This document shows positions 43,251 through 51,950 of a stretch of 64,000 nucleotides of DNA, one piece after another. Within the stretch, counting starts at the first letter, position 1. The number at the start of each line of letters is the position of its first letter. The notes beneath the pieces are model-generated. The model did not search any database. It worked only from the letters and a program-made list of their open reading frames with translations, and had not been told where the DNA came from. Source of the DNA: Fulvivirga maritima (GTDB lineage: Bacteria; Bacteroidota; Bacteroidia; Cytophagales; Cyclobacteriaceae); contig NZ_CP089980.1 in the NCBI RefSeq assembly GCF_021389955.1, positions 2,847,001-2,911,000 of the forward strand, in the 5' to 3' direction. Both the position numbers and the translations under genes were made by a program.

Positions 43251-44982
43251 ATGGATACATTAACCAAAACAGTTGGTGAGAAAGAAGAAAGTACCAAGAT
43301 GAATATAAGTGGGTCTGAAGCAATAATCAGATCGCTCTTAGCAGAAGGGGGTCGGTACTGTGTTTGGTTATCCTGGAGGTGCCATAATGCCAACATACGA
43401 CGCTCTTTATAATTTTCAAAAGGAGCTCAAACATGTACTGACCCGTCATGAACAGGGAGCAATACATGCAGCGCAAGGTATGGCCAGGGTAAGCGGTAAG
43501 CCGGGAGTAGTGTTTGCTACTTCAGGGCCGGGAGCAACTAACCTAATAACCGGTTTGGCAGATGCCAAAATAGATAGCACTCCTTTAGTGTGCATCACCG
43601 GCCAGGTAGCGTCTCCTTTGTTAGGTACAGATGCTTTTCAGGAAACTGATATTGTAAGCATTTCTATGCCTGTAACTAAATGGAATACTCAGGTCACAAG
43701 ACCAGAAGATATACCTAGTGCTATAGCTAAAGCATTTTACATAGCTACCTCGGGCAGACGGGGCCAGTACTCATAGATATTATAAAGATGCTCAGATCGC
43801 ATCATTAGATTTTCAATATAAGCAATGCACTGGTTTTAGGAGTTATGTGCCTAACCCGGCTATAGATCTAGATGAAATAGAAAAGGCCGCAGCATTGATC
43901 AATCAGGCTAAAAAGCCATATGTTTTGTTTGGTCAGGGTGTGATTTTGGCTAATGCCGAAGAGGAGTTCAAAGAATTTATTGAGAAAACAGGAATACCAG
44001 CTGCCTGGACTGTACTTGGGCTTTCGGCCTTGCCTACAGATCATCCTTTAAATGTAGGAATGCTAGGTATGCACGGTAATTATGGACCTAACGTACTCAC
44101 TAATGAATGTGATGTGCTGATAGCCATAGGCATGCGTTTCGATGACAGGGTTACTGGTGACTTAATCGTTATGCCAAGCAGGCTAAGGTGATTCACCTGG
44201 AGATAGATCCTGCCGAAATAGATAAGAACGTAAAAACAGATATCGCTTTACTGGGTGATGCTAAGCAGCTTTTGCAAGCGCTAAACACTTTGTGCAAGGA
44301 AAATAAGCACGAAGCATGGCGACAAAAGTTTGATGAATACAAGGCGATTGAGTTTGAAAAAGTTATAGAGAAAGAACTTAATCCTACCAAGCCTGGACTT
44401 ACCATGGGTGAAGTAGTGAGAAGAATAAATGAACTTACTGATAGCGAAGCGGTAATAGTTACAGACGTAGGTCAGCACCAGATGGTGGCTTGCAGATATG
44501 CTACCTTCAAAAAATCTAAGAGTAATGTTACTTCTGGTGGTTTAGGTACTATGGGCTTCTGCTTACCAGCAGCCTTAGGTGCTAAGCTTGGCGCACCTGA
44601 AAGAGAAGTAGTAGCTATCATTGGTGACGGTGGTTTCCAGATGACTATTCAGGAGCTGGGTACTATTTGTCAGACAGAGGCCGCAGTAAAGATCATTATC
44701 CTTAATAATCAGTTTTTAGGAATGGTTCGCCAGTGGCAGCAGTTGTTCTTTGATAAGAGGTACTCATCCACAGAGCTTATTAACCCAGATTTTGTGGCCA
44801 TAAGTAAAGGCTTCGGTATAGAAGCAAGCAAAGTCAGTGAGAGAGACAGCCTGGATGAAGCCCTTAAAACCATGATGGATTATGATGGCTCATACTTGCT
44901 GGAAGTGATGGTAGAAAAAGAAGACAACGTGTTCCCTATGGTACCTACCGGTGCTTGTGTTACAGATGTTAGATTAGGGTAA
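43251..44982 (+). CDS. ilvB: Acetolactate synthase large subunit, four frameshifts
   Basis: ThDP enzyme condensing pyruvate with pyruvate or 2-oxobutyrate. The start is ATG 43251 ([13 protein letters not shown]). Four single-base indels interrupt it: an extra G in 43347-43351 ([15 protein letters not shown]), a missing C near 43758 (TSGR|PGPVLID), a missing base near 43782 (DI|TKDAQ) and a missing A near 44163 (TGDL|NRYAKQ). Repaired, it is ~577 residues with the catalytic Glu in [15 protein letters not shown]-region FDDRVTGDL and the ThDP motif [12 protein letters not shown]...[12 protein letters not shown]. Four indels in 820 bases with no substitutions to stop codons argue for a poorly read stretch. 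Confidence 0.87.
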
Positions 44983-44999
44983 CCAAAACCAATAATAAC

Positions 45000-45551
45000 G
45001 TGAAACAATCATACACTATAGTAGTATTTACAGAGAATAAAATAGGGTTACTGAATCGTATTTCTGCTCAGTTTACCCAAAGGCACATCAATATTGAGAG
45101 CCTTACTACTTCAGAGTCAGAATATCCTGGTATTCACCGCTTCACCATAGTGATAGAGGATACAGAAGAAAAAACCAGGAAGGTAGTGAAGCAAATAGAA
45201 AAGCAGGTAGAAGTGCTAAAAGCCTACTGCTTTACTGATGCTGAGACTATACATAGCGAAATTGCTTTGTATAAAATCAAAAGAGAAGATAGCCTTGATT
45301 TAGAAAAACTTCACAAGCTGGTTAAAGATAATAATGCCTCAGTGAAGGAAATGGTTAACGGCTTTGTGATCATAGAAAAAACCGGAACTAAAGAGGAAAC
45401 TCATAAGCTGTTTGAAGAGCTATATCCTTTTGGCTTACATGGATTTGTAAGATCAGGAAGGGTATCATTATCTAACAGGATGAGTACTTTCAAAAGCTAT
45501 CTTCAGGCATTGGAGATACATTCAAAAGAAATAATAACAGACAATTTTTAA
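45000..45551 (+). CDS. ilvN: Acetolactate synthase small (regulatory) subunit
   Basis: Regulatory partner of IlvB that normally carries valine feedback inhibition. The frame opens with GTG at 45000 (KQSYTIVVFTENKIGLLNRISAQF), 17 bases after ilvB. An ACT domain spans about 4-78 and the second conserved half follows (VKEMVNGFVIIEKTGT, LYPFGLHGFVRSGRVSLSN). The 183-residue length matches the long form of the subunit. The symbol ilvH could equally be used. The reading frame is intact. Confidence 0.9.
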   Translation: MKQSYTIVVFTENKIGLLNRISAQFTQRHINIESLTTSESEYPGIHRFTIVIEDTEEKTRKVVKQIEKQVEVLKAYCFTDAETIHSEIALYKIKREDSLDLEKLHKLVKDNNASVKEMVNGFVIIEKTGTKEETHKLFEELYPFGLHGFVRSGRVSLSNRMSTFKSYLQALEIHSKEIITDNF

Positions 45552-45575
45552 TACAAATAACTAATTAATTAGAAC

Positions 45576-46622
45576 ATGGCAAAAATTAATTTTGGCGGAG
45601 TAACAGAAGAGGTGGTAACTCGTGAGGAATTCCCACTAGCAAAAGCTCAAGATACATTAAAAGAAGAGACTATAGCAATTATCGGATATGGAGTACAAGG
45701 TCCTGGTCAGGCACTTAACCTTAGAGATAATGGTTTTAATGTAATTGTAGGCCAGAGGAAGGAATCTAAAACATGGGACAAGGCAGTATCTGATGGATGG
45801 GTGCCTGGTGAAACTCTTTTTGAAATAGAAGAGGCCTGTGAAAAAGGTACTATTATTCAATATCTGTTATCTGATGCCGGCCAGATTAGTTTGTGGCCTA
45901 CAGTGAAAAAGCATCTTACTGCTGGTAAAGCGCTTTATTTCTCTCATGGCTTTGGTATTACTTATAAAGAAAGAACAGGCATTGTTCCTCCTGAAGATGT
46001 AGATGTTATTTTAGTAGCTCCTAAAGGGTCAGGTACTTCTTTAAGAAGAATGTTCCTAGAGGGAAGAGGATTAAACTCTAGCTATGCTATCTTCCAGGAT
46101 GCTACTGGTAAAGCTAAAGACAGAGTAGTGTCTTTAGGTATCGGAGTGGGTTCAGGATATCTGTTCCAAACTGATTTCAAAAAAGAAGTATACTCTGACC
46201 TTACTGGTGAGCGTGGTTCGCTTATGGGAGCTATCCAGGGGATATTTGCAGCTCAGTATGAAGTACTAAGAGCTAATGGTCACTCTCCTTCTGAAGCTTT
46301 TAATGAAACAGTAGAAGAGCTTACTCAGTCTCTTATGCCTTTAGTAGCTGAAAATGGAATGGACTGGATGTACGCCAACTGTTCTACTACAGCCCAAAGA
46401 GGAGCTTTAGACTGGTGGAAGAAATTCCGTGATGCGTCTAAGCCTGTATTTGAAGAGCTATACAAAGAAGTAGCAGCAGGTAACGAAGCTCAGAGATCTA
46501 TAGATAGCAACAGTAAGTCTGACTATAGAGAAAAATTAGAAGTAGAGCTTAAGGAACTTAGAGATTCTGAAATGTGGCAAGCAGGTTCAGAAGTGAGAAA
46601 ACTAAGACCTGAAAATAACTAA
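45576..46622 (+). CDS. ilvC: Ketol-acid reductoisomerase
   Basis: NADPH-dependent isomerisation and reduction of acetolactate or acetohydroxybutyrate. The N-terminal nucleotide-binding motif is IIGYGVQGPGQALNLRDNG (about 35-53) with VGQRKES setting the cofactor choice. The metal-binding Asp/Glu cluster is in LTGERGSLMGAIQG, and the late STTAQRGALDWW is typical. The 348 residues form a class I enzyme. Frame intact. It is 24 bases after ilvN and is followed by a hairpin at 46639-46667. Confidence 0.93.
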   Translation: MAKINFGGVTEEVVTREEFPLAKAQDTLKEETIAIIGYGVQGPGQALNLRDNGFNVIVGQRKESKTWDKAVSDGWVPGETLFEIEEACEKGTIIQYLLSDAGQISLWPTVKKHLTAGKALYFSHGFGITYKERTGIVPPEDVDVILVAPKGSGTSLRRMFLEGRGLNSSYAIFQDATGKAKDRVVSLGIGVGSGYLFQTDFKKEVYSDLTGERGSLMGAIQGIFAAQYEVLRANGHSPSEAFNETVEELTQSLMPLVAENGMDWMYANCSTTAQRGALDWWKKFRDASKPVFEELYKEVAAGNEAQRSIDSNSKSDYREKLEVELKELRDSEMWQAGSEVRKLRPENN

Positions 46623-46638
46623 TAAAACAACTTTAGAT

Positions 46639-46673
46639 AACGGGCAGTCATATTATGACTGCCTGTTATTTTA
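46639..46673 (+). terminator. Hairpin after ilvC, possible terminator
   Basis: AACGGGCAGTCATA (46639-46652) pairs with TATGACTGCCTGTT (46654-46667) with one wobble; ATTTTAT follows. It would reduce but perhaps not abolish transcription into ilvA, whose ATG is at 46697. Confidence 0.6.
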
Positions 46674-46696
46674 TACCAATTTTTTTTAATAAGATC

Positions 46697-47962
46697 ATGA
46701 AGCCGGAAGTGAACAAAGCGAGAATATCAATAGATAATATATTAGCAGCAGCAGAAAATTTAAAAGGTGTGGCCATTCGTACTCCTCTAATGCCAAATCC
46801 CACTCTTTCTGATAGGTTTCAAGCTAATATTTTGCTTAAAAGAGAAGATCTTCAGATGGTGCGGTCTTATAAGATAAGAGGAGCCTATAATAAAATAGAA
46901 AGCCTTTCTCCTGAATTATTAGCTAATGGTGTGGCCTGCGCCAGTGCTGGTAATCATGCTCAGGGTGTTGCTTTCGCTTGTGCTAAAAAACAAATTCAAG
47001 GTACTATTTTTATGCCTACCCCTACACCTAGCCAAAAGGTGCATCAGGTGAAGATGTTTGGGAAAGAATTTGTTAAAGTGGTGCTTACCGGAGATACTTT
47101 TGATGACGCCTTTGAAGAAGCATCTAAATTCTGTGAAGAAAATCAGGTCATGTTTATCCCTCCTTTTGATGATGAGAAGATAATAGAAGGACAAGCTACC
47201 GTGGGTAAGGAAATACTGGAAGATAGCACGGAGCCTATAGATTACCTGATACTGCCCATAGGCGGTGGAGGCTTAGCCTCTGGTATGAGTAGCTATTTCA
47301 AAACCCTTTCTCCTTCTACCACCATAATAGGCGTAGAGCCAGCAGGAGCTCCCTCCATGCGAGCCTCTCTGGATGAAGGTAAAGTAGTGGTGCTTGATAA
47401 AATAGATAAGTTTGTAGATGGTGCCGCAGTAAAAAAAGTAGGAGATCTTACTTTTGAAATATGTAAAGAGCTCTTAGATGATGTAATCACTGTGCCAGAA
47501 GGGCTGGTTTGTGGTGAAATACTAAGGCTTTATAATGAGCAAGCCATAGTAGTAGAGCCAGCAGGAGCATTGGCAATTACGGCGCTGGAAACCTTGAAAG
47601 ATAAAATCAAAGGTAAAAATGTGGTTTGCGTAGTGAGTGGTAGTAATAACGATATTACCAGAACTATGGAGATAAAAGAAAGGTCTATGCTGTTTGAAGG
47701 CCTGAAACATTATTTCATAGTCAACTTCCCTCAAAGAGCCGGAGCATTAAGAGAGTTTCTTATCGATGTGCTAGGGCCTGATGATGACATATCACATTTC
47801 GAATATTCCAAAAAGAATGCCCGTGACAGAGGCCCTGCTCTTATAGGTATTGAGCTTAAGAGAAAAGAAGACCTGCAGCCACTAATGGATCGTATGCAGC
47901 GTAAGAATATTACGTTTGAATATGTTAATGATCAACCTCAGTTTTTTCATTATTTGCTTTAG
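46697..47962 (+). CDS. ilvA: Threonine deaminase (biosynthetic)
   Basis: PLP enzyme converting threonine to 2-oxobutyrate, the entry to isoleucine. I use the ATG at 46697 (MKPEVNKARISIDNIL), because the frame open before it runs through the ilvC hairpin. The Schiff-base Lys is in VRSYKIRGAYNKI, the phosphate loop is PIGGGGLASGMSS, and the cofactor segment VVSGSNND follows. The C-terminal ~85 residues (FEGLKHYFIVNFPQRAGALREFL...) form one ACT-like domain, so this is the shorter 421-residue form with a single regulatory domain. Position at the end of the ilv operon fits the biosynthetic rather than the catabolic enzyme. Confidence 0.92.
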   Translation: MKPEVNKARISIDNILAAAENLKGVAIRTPLMPNPTLSDRFQANILLKREDLQMVRSYKIRGAYNKIESLSPELLANGVACASAGNHAQGVAFACAKKQIQGTIFMPTPTPSQKVHQVKMFGKEFVKVVLTGDTFDDAFEEASKFCEENQVMFIPPFDDEKIIEGQATVGKEILEDSTEPIDYLILPIGGGGLASGMSSYFKTLSPSTTIIGVEPAGAPSMRASLDEGKVVVLDKIDKFVDGAAVKKVGDLTFEICKELLDDVITVPEGLVCGEILRLYNEQAIVVEPAGALAITALETLKDKIKGKNVVCVVSGSNNDITRTMEIKERSMLFEGLKHYFIVNFPQRAGALREFLIDVLGPDDDISHFEYSKKNARDRGPALIGIELKRKEDLQPLMDRMQRKNITFEYVNDQPQFFHYLL

Positions 47963-47995
47963 ATAAGCATTCTGAGATCTGAAAGATAAACACTT

Positions 47996-48026
47996 ACACG
48001 TTTGTGAAATCACAGACGTGTTTTTT
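47996..48026 (+). terminator. Rho-independent terminator after ilvA
   Basis: ACACGTTTGTG (47996-48006) pairs with CACAGACGTGT (48011-48021) with one wobble, followed by a run of T. Ends the leu-ilv locus. Confidence 0.85.
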
Positions 48027-48144
48027 GTTTTATAAGGTATCTGCTTTTCTCGCGTCTAAGGGTTCGATATGGGCTAAAATTAGATTTTATTAAACTTTCT
48101 CATTATAATATGCTTATAATAGCAAATAACTAAAAGCATCACTT

Positions 48145-48912
48145 ATGTTTAAACTTTTACGAACGCTATTTTTTTTATTGCTGATTGCACAAACCTCCCT
48201 GGCTCAAGAGGCCATTTTTACTGATCGTCCTAATACTACTGATGCTATTCAGCTGCTAGCTCCCGGTACCTTGCAGACCGAATTTGGCTATTCTAGAACT
48301 AAAGATGGAGACTTCACTTCTAGTGATATTCCTAATATTAATTTGAAATACGGTATTACTAATTGGTTAGAAATGAGATTGCAGACCTCTTATAGCAGAG
48401 ATAAAATGGATATTGAAGGAATAGATACACTGTCAAATGAGGTAGACGGCCTTACACCCATAACTATAGCTCCTAAAATTAAAGTAGTGGAGCAAAACTT
48501 CTTACGACCTGCCATTACTTTTGCTCCCACTTTTACTCCTGGTAGTATTGGAGCAGAAGGTTTTCAATATGATCATTTTAACTATGGCTTCAGACTATTA
48601 TTGGAGCACGTTTTTAATGATAAGTTTTCCTGGTCTCATGGTTTTGGAGCTGATTGGGATGACTCCCGAGAGACTACCTGGGCCTATTCATCTGCCTTTT
48701 CTGCTTCACTAACAGGTAATCTGGGAGCTTTCGCAGAAATATATGGCTATTTTGCTGCTGACTTCCCTTCTTATCATGTTTTTGATGCTGGCCTTACTTA
48801 TGTAGTTACTCCTGACTTACAGTTAGATTTAGCTGGAGGCCTGCCTTTGAGTGATTATGCTCCGGATTATACCCTTACAGTAGGGCTGAGCTGGAGAACC
48901 AGCTTTAAGTAA
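48145..48912 (+). CDS. Outer-membrane beta-barrel, transporter-like (255 aa)
   Basis: Exported protein with a signal peptide ending near SLAQ (residue ~21), followed by alternating hydrophobic strands ending in aromatic residues, a beta-barrel pattern. The opening FTDRPNTTDAIQLLAPGTLQTEFGY (about 25-49) is typical of the MetA-pathway phenol-degradation/transporter family (Phenol_MetA_deg type) that is common in Bacteroidota. The C-terminus ends in a strand with a terminal aromatic region (LSWRTSFK). The substrate is unknown. It is a single gene between the ilv terminator and a palindromic repeat. Confidence 0.75.
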   Translation: MFKLLRTLFFLLLIAQTSLAQEAIFTDRPNTTDAIQLLAPGTLQTEFGYSRTKDGDFTSSDIPNINLKYGITNWLEMRLQTSYSRDKMDIEGIDTLSNEVDGLTPITIAPKIKVVEQNFLRPAITFAPTFTPGSIGAEGFQYDHFNYGFRLLLEHVFNDKFSWSHGFGADWDDSRETTWAYSSAFSASLTGNLGAFAEIYGYFAADFPSYHVFDAGLTYVVTPDLQLDLAGGLPLSDYAPDYTLTVGLSWRTSFK

Positions 48913-48920
48913 TAGACACT

Positions 48921-48972
48921 GCAAGAAAGGGTTTTTGTTGCTTTTTTGATCGATTGCAGAGGTAAGGAACCT
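48921..48972 (-). repeat. Dispersed palindromic intergenic repeat, copy 2 (inverted)
   Basis: Reverse complement of the element at 27641-27696: GCAAGAAAGGGTTTTTGTT, CTTTTTTGATCGATTGCA, then GGTAAGGAACCT. It lies just downstream of the barrel gene. Confidence 0.75.
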
Positions 48973-49001
48973 TTGAGAAATCTTTTCAACATGGAAAATG
49001 T

Positions 49002-49049
49002 GCCCTTAAATAATCAGTAGGTTGTGTTTCTACTGACTATATTAAGGGC
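49002..49049 (-). terminator. Hairpin after the BCCT gene
   Basis: GCCCTTAA (49002-49009) pairs with TTAAGGGC (49042-49049), inner CAGTAG (49015-49020) with CTACTG (49030-49035); on the minus strand it is followed by ACATTTTCC. It begins nine bases beyond the stop codon at 49058. Confidence 0.6.
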
Positions 49050-49057
49050 CTTAATGA

Positions 49058-50686
49058 TTATAATTCTTCCTCTTCCTCCTCTTCTTCTTCATCGGCTTCG
49101 TAGTCTTCCATCCAGCGATCCATTTGAGTGTTTTGCACTCTAATATTCCTGGCTACTCTATGACGCAGGTATTTAACCCTTTCTCGCCGTAAGCCTACAT
49201 ACAGTGAGTAGGTCATGGTAAGTAAGATGATGGCAAATGGTAAGGCAGCTATCATTACTGCTGTTTGTAAAGTGCCCAGTCCACCACCTACTAGGAGTGA
49301 TATGGCTAATAACCCTTCTATCAGCGCCCAGAATATTCTTGTGCCTACAGGAGCATCTAGTTTACCGCCGGTAGTTATAAAGTCTACTACTAATGATCCA
49401 CTATCACTGGAAGTGACAAAGAAACTGATTACCAGTAGTATACCAATGCAGCTCATTACAGTAGTAAGAGGGTAGTGCTTCAGCATTTCGAATAAAGCGG
49501 TGGAAATGTCATTGCTCACTGCTTGTGAAATATCTGCCAGGTGATTTAGCTCCAGGTAAATGGCTGATGAACCAAAAATGGTGAACCACACAAATGAGAA
49601 TAGCGTAGGCAGTATAACTACTCCTGTTAAAAATTCGCGTATAGTTCTTCCTTTAGATACACGAGCAATGAAAATACCTACAAAAGGACTCCAGGCTATC
49701 CACCAGGCCCAGTAGAATATAGTCCAGTTGTTTTGCCATTTAGTATCTGAATACACCTCGGTATATGAACCCAGAGATAAAAGATTTTGAAGATACAGGC
49801 CTATGTTTTCAATAATAGAATCGAAAAGGAAAACCGTAGGGCCTATTATTAGCATAAGCAGCATAAATATTACCGCTATTCTTATGTTGAGAATACTCAG
49901 TATTTTCACCCCTTTATCTAGGCCGGAAACAATGGAAGCTGTTGCTAGGCCGGTGGTAATAGAGATGAAGATAATCTGTGTTTTTATATCATTAGGTATC
50001 CCGAATAGGAAGTTCAGACCGGAGCCTACCTGCTGAGCACCAAAACCCAGGGTGGTGGCCAAGCCAAATAAACAGGCTATTACCGCCAGCGTATCTACCA
50101 TATGGCCTATTATACCGTGAATTTTTCTTCCTAATAAAGGAGCAAATAATGATCTTACTGTTAAAGGCAGCTTTCTGTTGAATGTAAAAAAGGCAAATGC
50201 CAAAGCGATCATGCCATATACTGCCCAGGGGTGAAAACCGTAATGTAAGAAGGTGAATTTGAAAGCCTGTTCTGCTGCTGATACTTCGCCTTTTACAGGA
50301 ATAGGAGGAGTAGCAAAGTGCTGAATAGGCTCGGCAACACCGTAAAAGATAAGGCCAATACCCATACCAGCAGAAAATAGCATGGAGTACCAGGCAAAGT
50401 TGCTGAAATCAGGAGTGGCATTACGCCCGCCGAGCTTTATCTTACCAAATTTACTGAAGGACAGCCATATGGCGGCTATCAATAATACGTTTACAGTTAG
50501 GATAAAAAGCCAACCAATTTTGTCGTATAGTAAATTTCTGAAGTCCAGAAAAAAATCGTTTAGCGGTTGCCCGTAAACAATGGCTATAACAACAAAAAAT
50601 ATGATTACAATAGCGGATGGAATAAATACTGGGTAATGAAAATCAAAAACCTTATTGGAGCTCTTCTTCATCTTTTGTTTATTCAT
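49058..50686 (-). CDS. BCCT-family betaine/choline/carnitine transporter (542 aa)
   Basis: Secondary transporter for quaternary ammonium compounds, likely glycine betaine or choline used as osmoprotectant. Twelve hydrophobic helices are visible. The family's glycine-rich helix is SAGMGIGLIFYGVAEPI (about 104-120), and the Trp-rich substrate segment is WAWWIAWSPFVGIFIARVSKGRTIREF (about 325-351). The C-terminal tail carries an unusual run of ten Glu in EADEEEEEEEEEEL, which may act in osmosensing (inference, since C-terminal tails do so in BetP). It is divergent from the beta-lactamase gene. A possible TAACTTTG -7 box is at 50752-50759. Confidence 0.92.
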   Translation of the reverse strand: MNKQKMKKSSNKVFDFHYPVFIPSAIVIIFFVVIAIVYGQPLNDFFLDFRNLLYDKIGWLFILTVNVLLIAAIWLSFSKFGKIKLGGRNATPDFSNFAWYSMLFSAGMGIGLIFYGVAEPIQHFATPPIPVKGEVSAAEQAFKFTFLHYGFHPWAVYGMIALAFAFFTFNRKLPLTVRSLFAPLLGRKIHGIIGHMVDTLAVIACLFGLATTLGFGAQQVGSGLNFLFGIPNDIKTQIIFISITTGLATASIVSGLDKGVKILSILNIRIAVIFMLLMLIIGPTVFLFDSIIENIGLYLQNLLSLGSYTEVYSDTKWQNNWTIFYWAWWIAWSPFVGIFIARVSKGRTIREFLTGVVILPTLFSFVWFTIFGSSAIYLELNHLADISQAVSNDISTALFEMLKHYPLTTVMSCIGILLVISFFVTSSDSGSLVVDFITTGGKLDAPVGTRIFWALIEGLLAISLLVGGGLGTLQTAVMIAALPFAIILLTMTYSLYVGLRRERVKYLRHRVARNIRVQNTQMDRWMEDYEADEEEEEEEEEL

Positions 50687-51010
50687 GAATTAAAAAATAT
50701 TCGCCCTAATGGTTTGTCGCTCAGAAAGATTACGACAATATCAGAAAAGTGCAAAGTTAAGTAAACATTGTTTGGTAAACCATAATTTTATTTGAAACAG
50801 ATGGCCACATTACCCTGAAGGGCTTTACTTTTATTACCAGTATTGGGTGCAAACCTTCTTTTGGAAGGATTATGATCAGAATTTGGATAGTTCTGCTCAT
50901 GAAAATTAATTTTCCTCGAAAGAGTTAATATTATGTTTTCTATTCAATTTTGGAGGTTCATTGTACTGTTAAAATTGTTATAATTTTAGTTTTGTTATAA
51001 AATCATTTCC
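50687..51010. other. Divergent non-coding region between BCCT and beta-lactamase genes
   Basis: About 320 bases. Minus-strand TAACTTTG at 50759-50752 may be the BCCT -7 element; plus-strand candidates serve the beta-lactamase gene. No ORF or repeat is seen. Confidence 0.5.
50961..50994 (+). promoter_or_regulatory. Candidate promoter of the class D beta-lactamase
   Basis: TAGTTTTG (50987-50994) fits TAnnTTTG; a TTG at 50961-50963 is 23 bases upstream, slightly longer than usual. The ATG is at 51011. Confidence 0.4.
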
Positions 51011-51814
51011 ATGCGAATAATTATTTCTACTCACCTTCTGCTTCTGGCTTTTTTGCCCTTATGTGCGCAGAACCGTTATCAGGCTTTTTTAGATGAATGT
51101 AAAGTGCAGGGCAGTATCACTGTTTATAATTATCAGACCGGGCAATGGATTACTAATGATATAGATGATAGTAACAAACCTTCTGTTCCTGCCTCTACCT
51201 TTAAAATTATGAATTCATTGATTTTGCTGGAACAAGGTGTGATTAAAGACGAAAAGCAATTAGTGCCGTGGATAGGGAAGGAAAATTATGATATGTCAAA
51301 ATACGGAAAGCGACCGGATACTTATCATGATATGTCGTTAACTGAAGCATATAAATTTTCTGTTCCATGGGTTTATGTGGAGCTGGGTAAAAAGATGAGC
51401 AAAAAACAATACAAGGAAATACTAAACAACTCGGCTTATGGAAATAATGACTTGTCAGTAGAAGGTTTAGACTTCTGGAATTTTGGAGATTTTGCGGTGT
51501 CACCGGCAGATCAGGTAAAGATGCTGATTGGTGTTTATGAAGAAACGCTGCCTTTCTCTCAAAGGTCTTTTCAGATTGTTAAAAACATGATGCTTGAAGA
51601 AGAAACAGAAAGTTACTCCATAAGAGCTAAAACCGGGTGGACTAATAAAGATGGTCGAGATATTGGCTGGTGGATTGGGTATGTGGAAAAAGGAGAAGAG
51701 GTATATTTTTTCGCTACCAGAATTACTAAAAATCGAAGTGAGAAAAATGATCAGTTTATTAACTGTAGAAAGGGTATAACAAGAAAAGTGCTGAAAGACT
51801 TAGGTATTCTTTGA
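51011..51814 (+). CDS. Class D (OXA-type) beta-lactamase (267 aa)
   Basis: Periplasmic serine beta-lactamase. Signal peptide to about residue 19 (LPLCAQ). All class D motifs are present: S62-T-F-K65 (the Lys that is carboxylated in this class), S117-V-V-type SVP at 117-119, Y143-G-N, and K207-T-G with W210, then GWWIGYVE. The length is normal. The protein should hydrolyse penicillins. The spectrum cannot be told from sequence. Codon use and flanks look like the rest of the window, so it appears to be a resident chromosomal gene rather than a recent arrival. The transducing BlaR-type domain is absent. Confidence 0.92.
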   Translation: MRIIISTHLLLLAFLPLCAQNRYQAFLDECKVQGSITVYNYQTGQWITNDIDDSNKPSVPASTFKIMNSLILLEQGVIKDEKQLVPWIGKENYDMSKYGKRPDTYHDMSLTEAYKFSVPWVYVELGKKMSKKQYKEILNNSAYGNNDLSVEGLDFWNFGDFAVSPADQVKMLIGVYEETLPFSQRSFQIVKNMMLEEETESYSIRAKTGWTNKDGRDIGWWIGYVEKGEEVYFFATRITKNRSEKNDQFINCRKGITRKVLKDLGIL

Positions 51815-51950
51815 TGCTTGTTTTCGACGAATAATCATGGGTAATAGAAGTAGATTTAAAGGAACATTATGAAGGAGGGACGGTTATATTATTAACCATA
51901 AGAAGAAAGAAATTCGAGAAATAAAAGTGTTATAAAAATTAGATATTGAT

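Noticed and set aside
43251-44982. ilvB as a pseudogene
   Set aside because: Four indels could mean decay, but repair of each restores conserved residues, there are no substitution stops, and neighbouring genes show the same kind of error. Sequence error is more likely, though not proven.
46655-46696. N-terminal extension of ilvA by 14 residues
   Set aside because: It overlaps the hairpin after ilvC and is not conserved in threonine deaminases.
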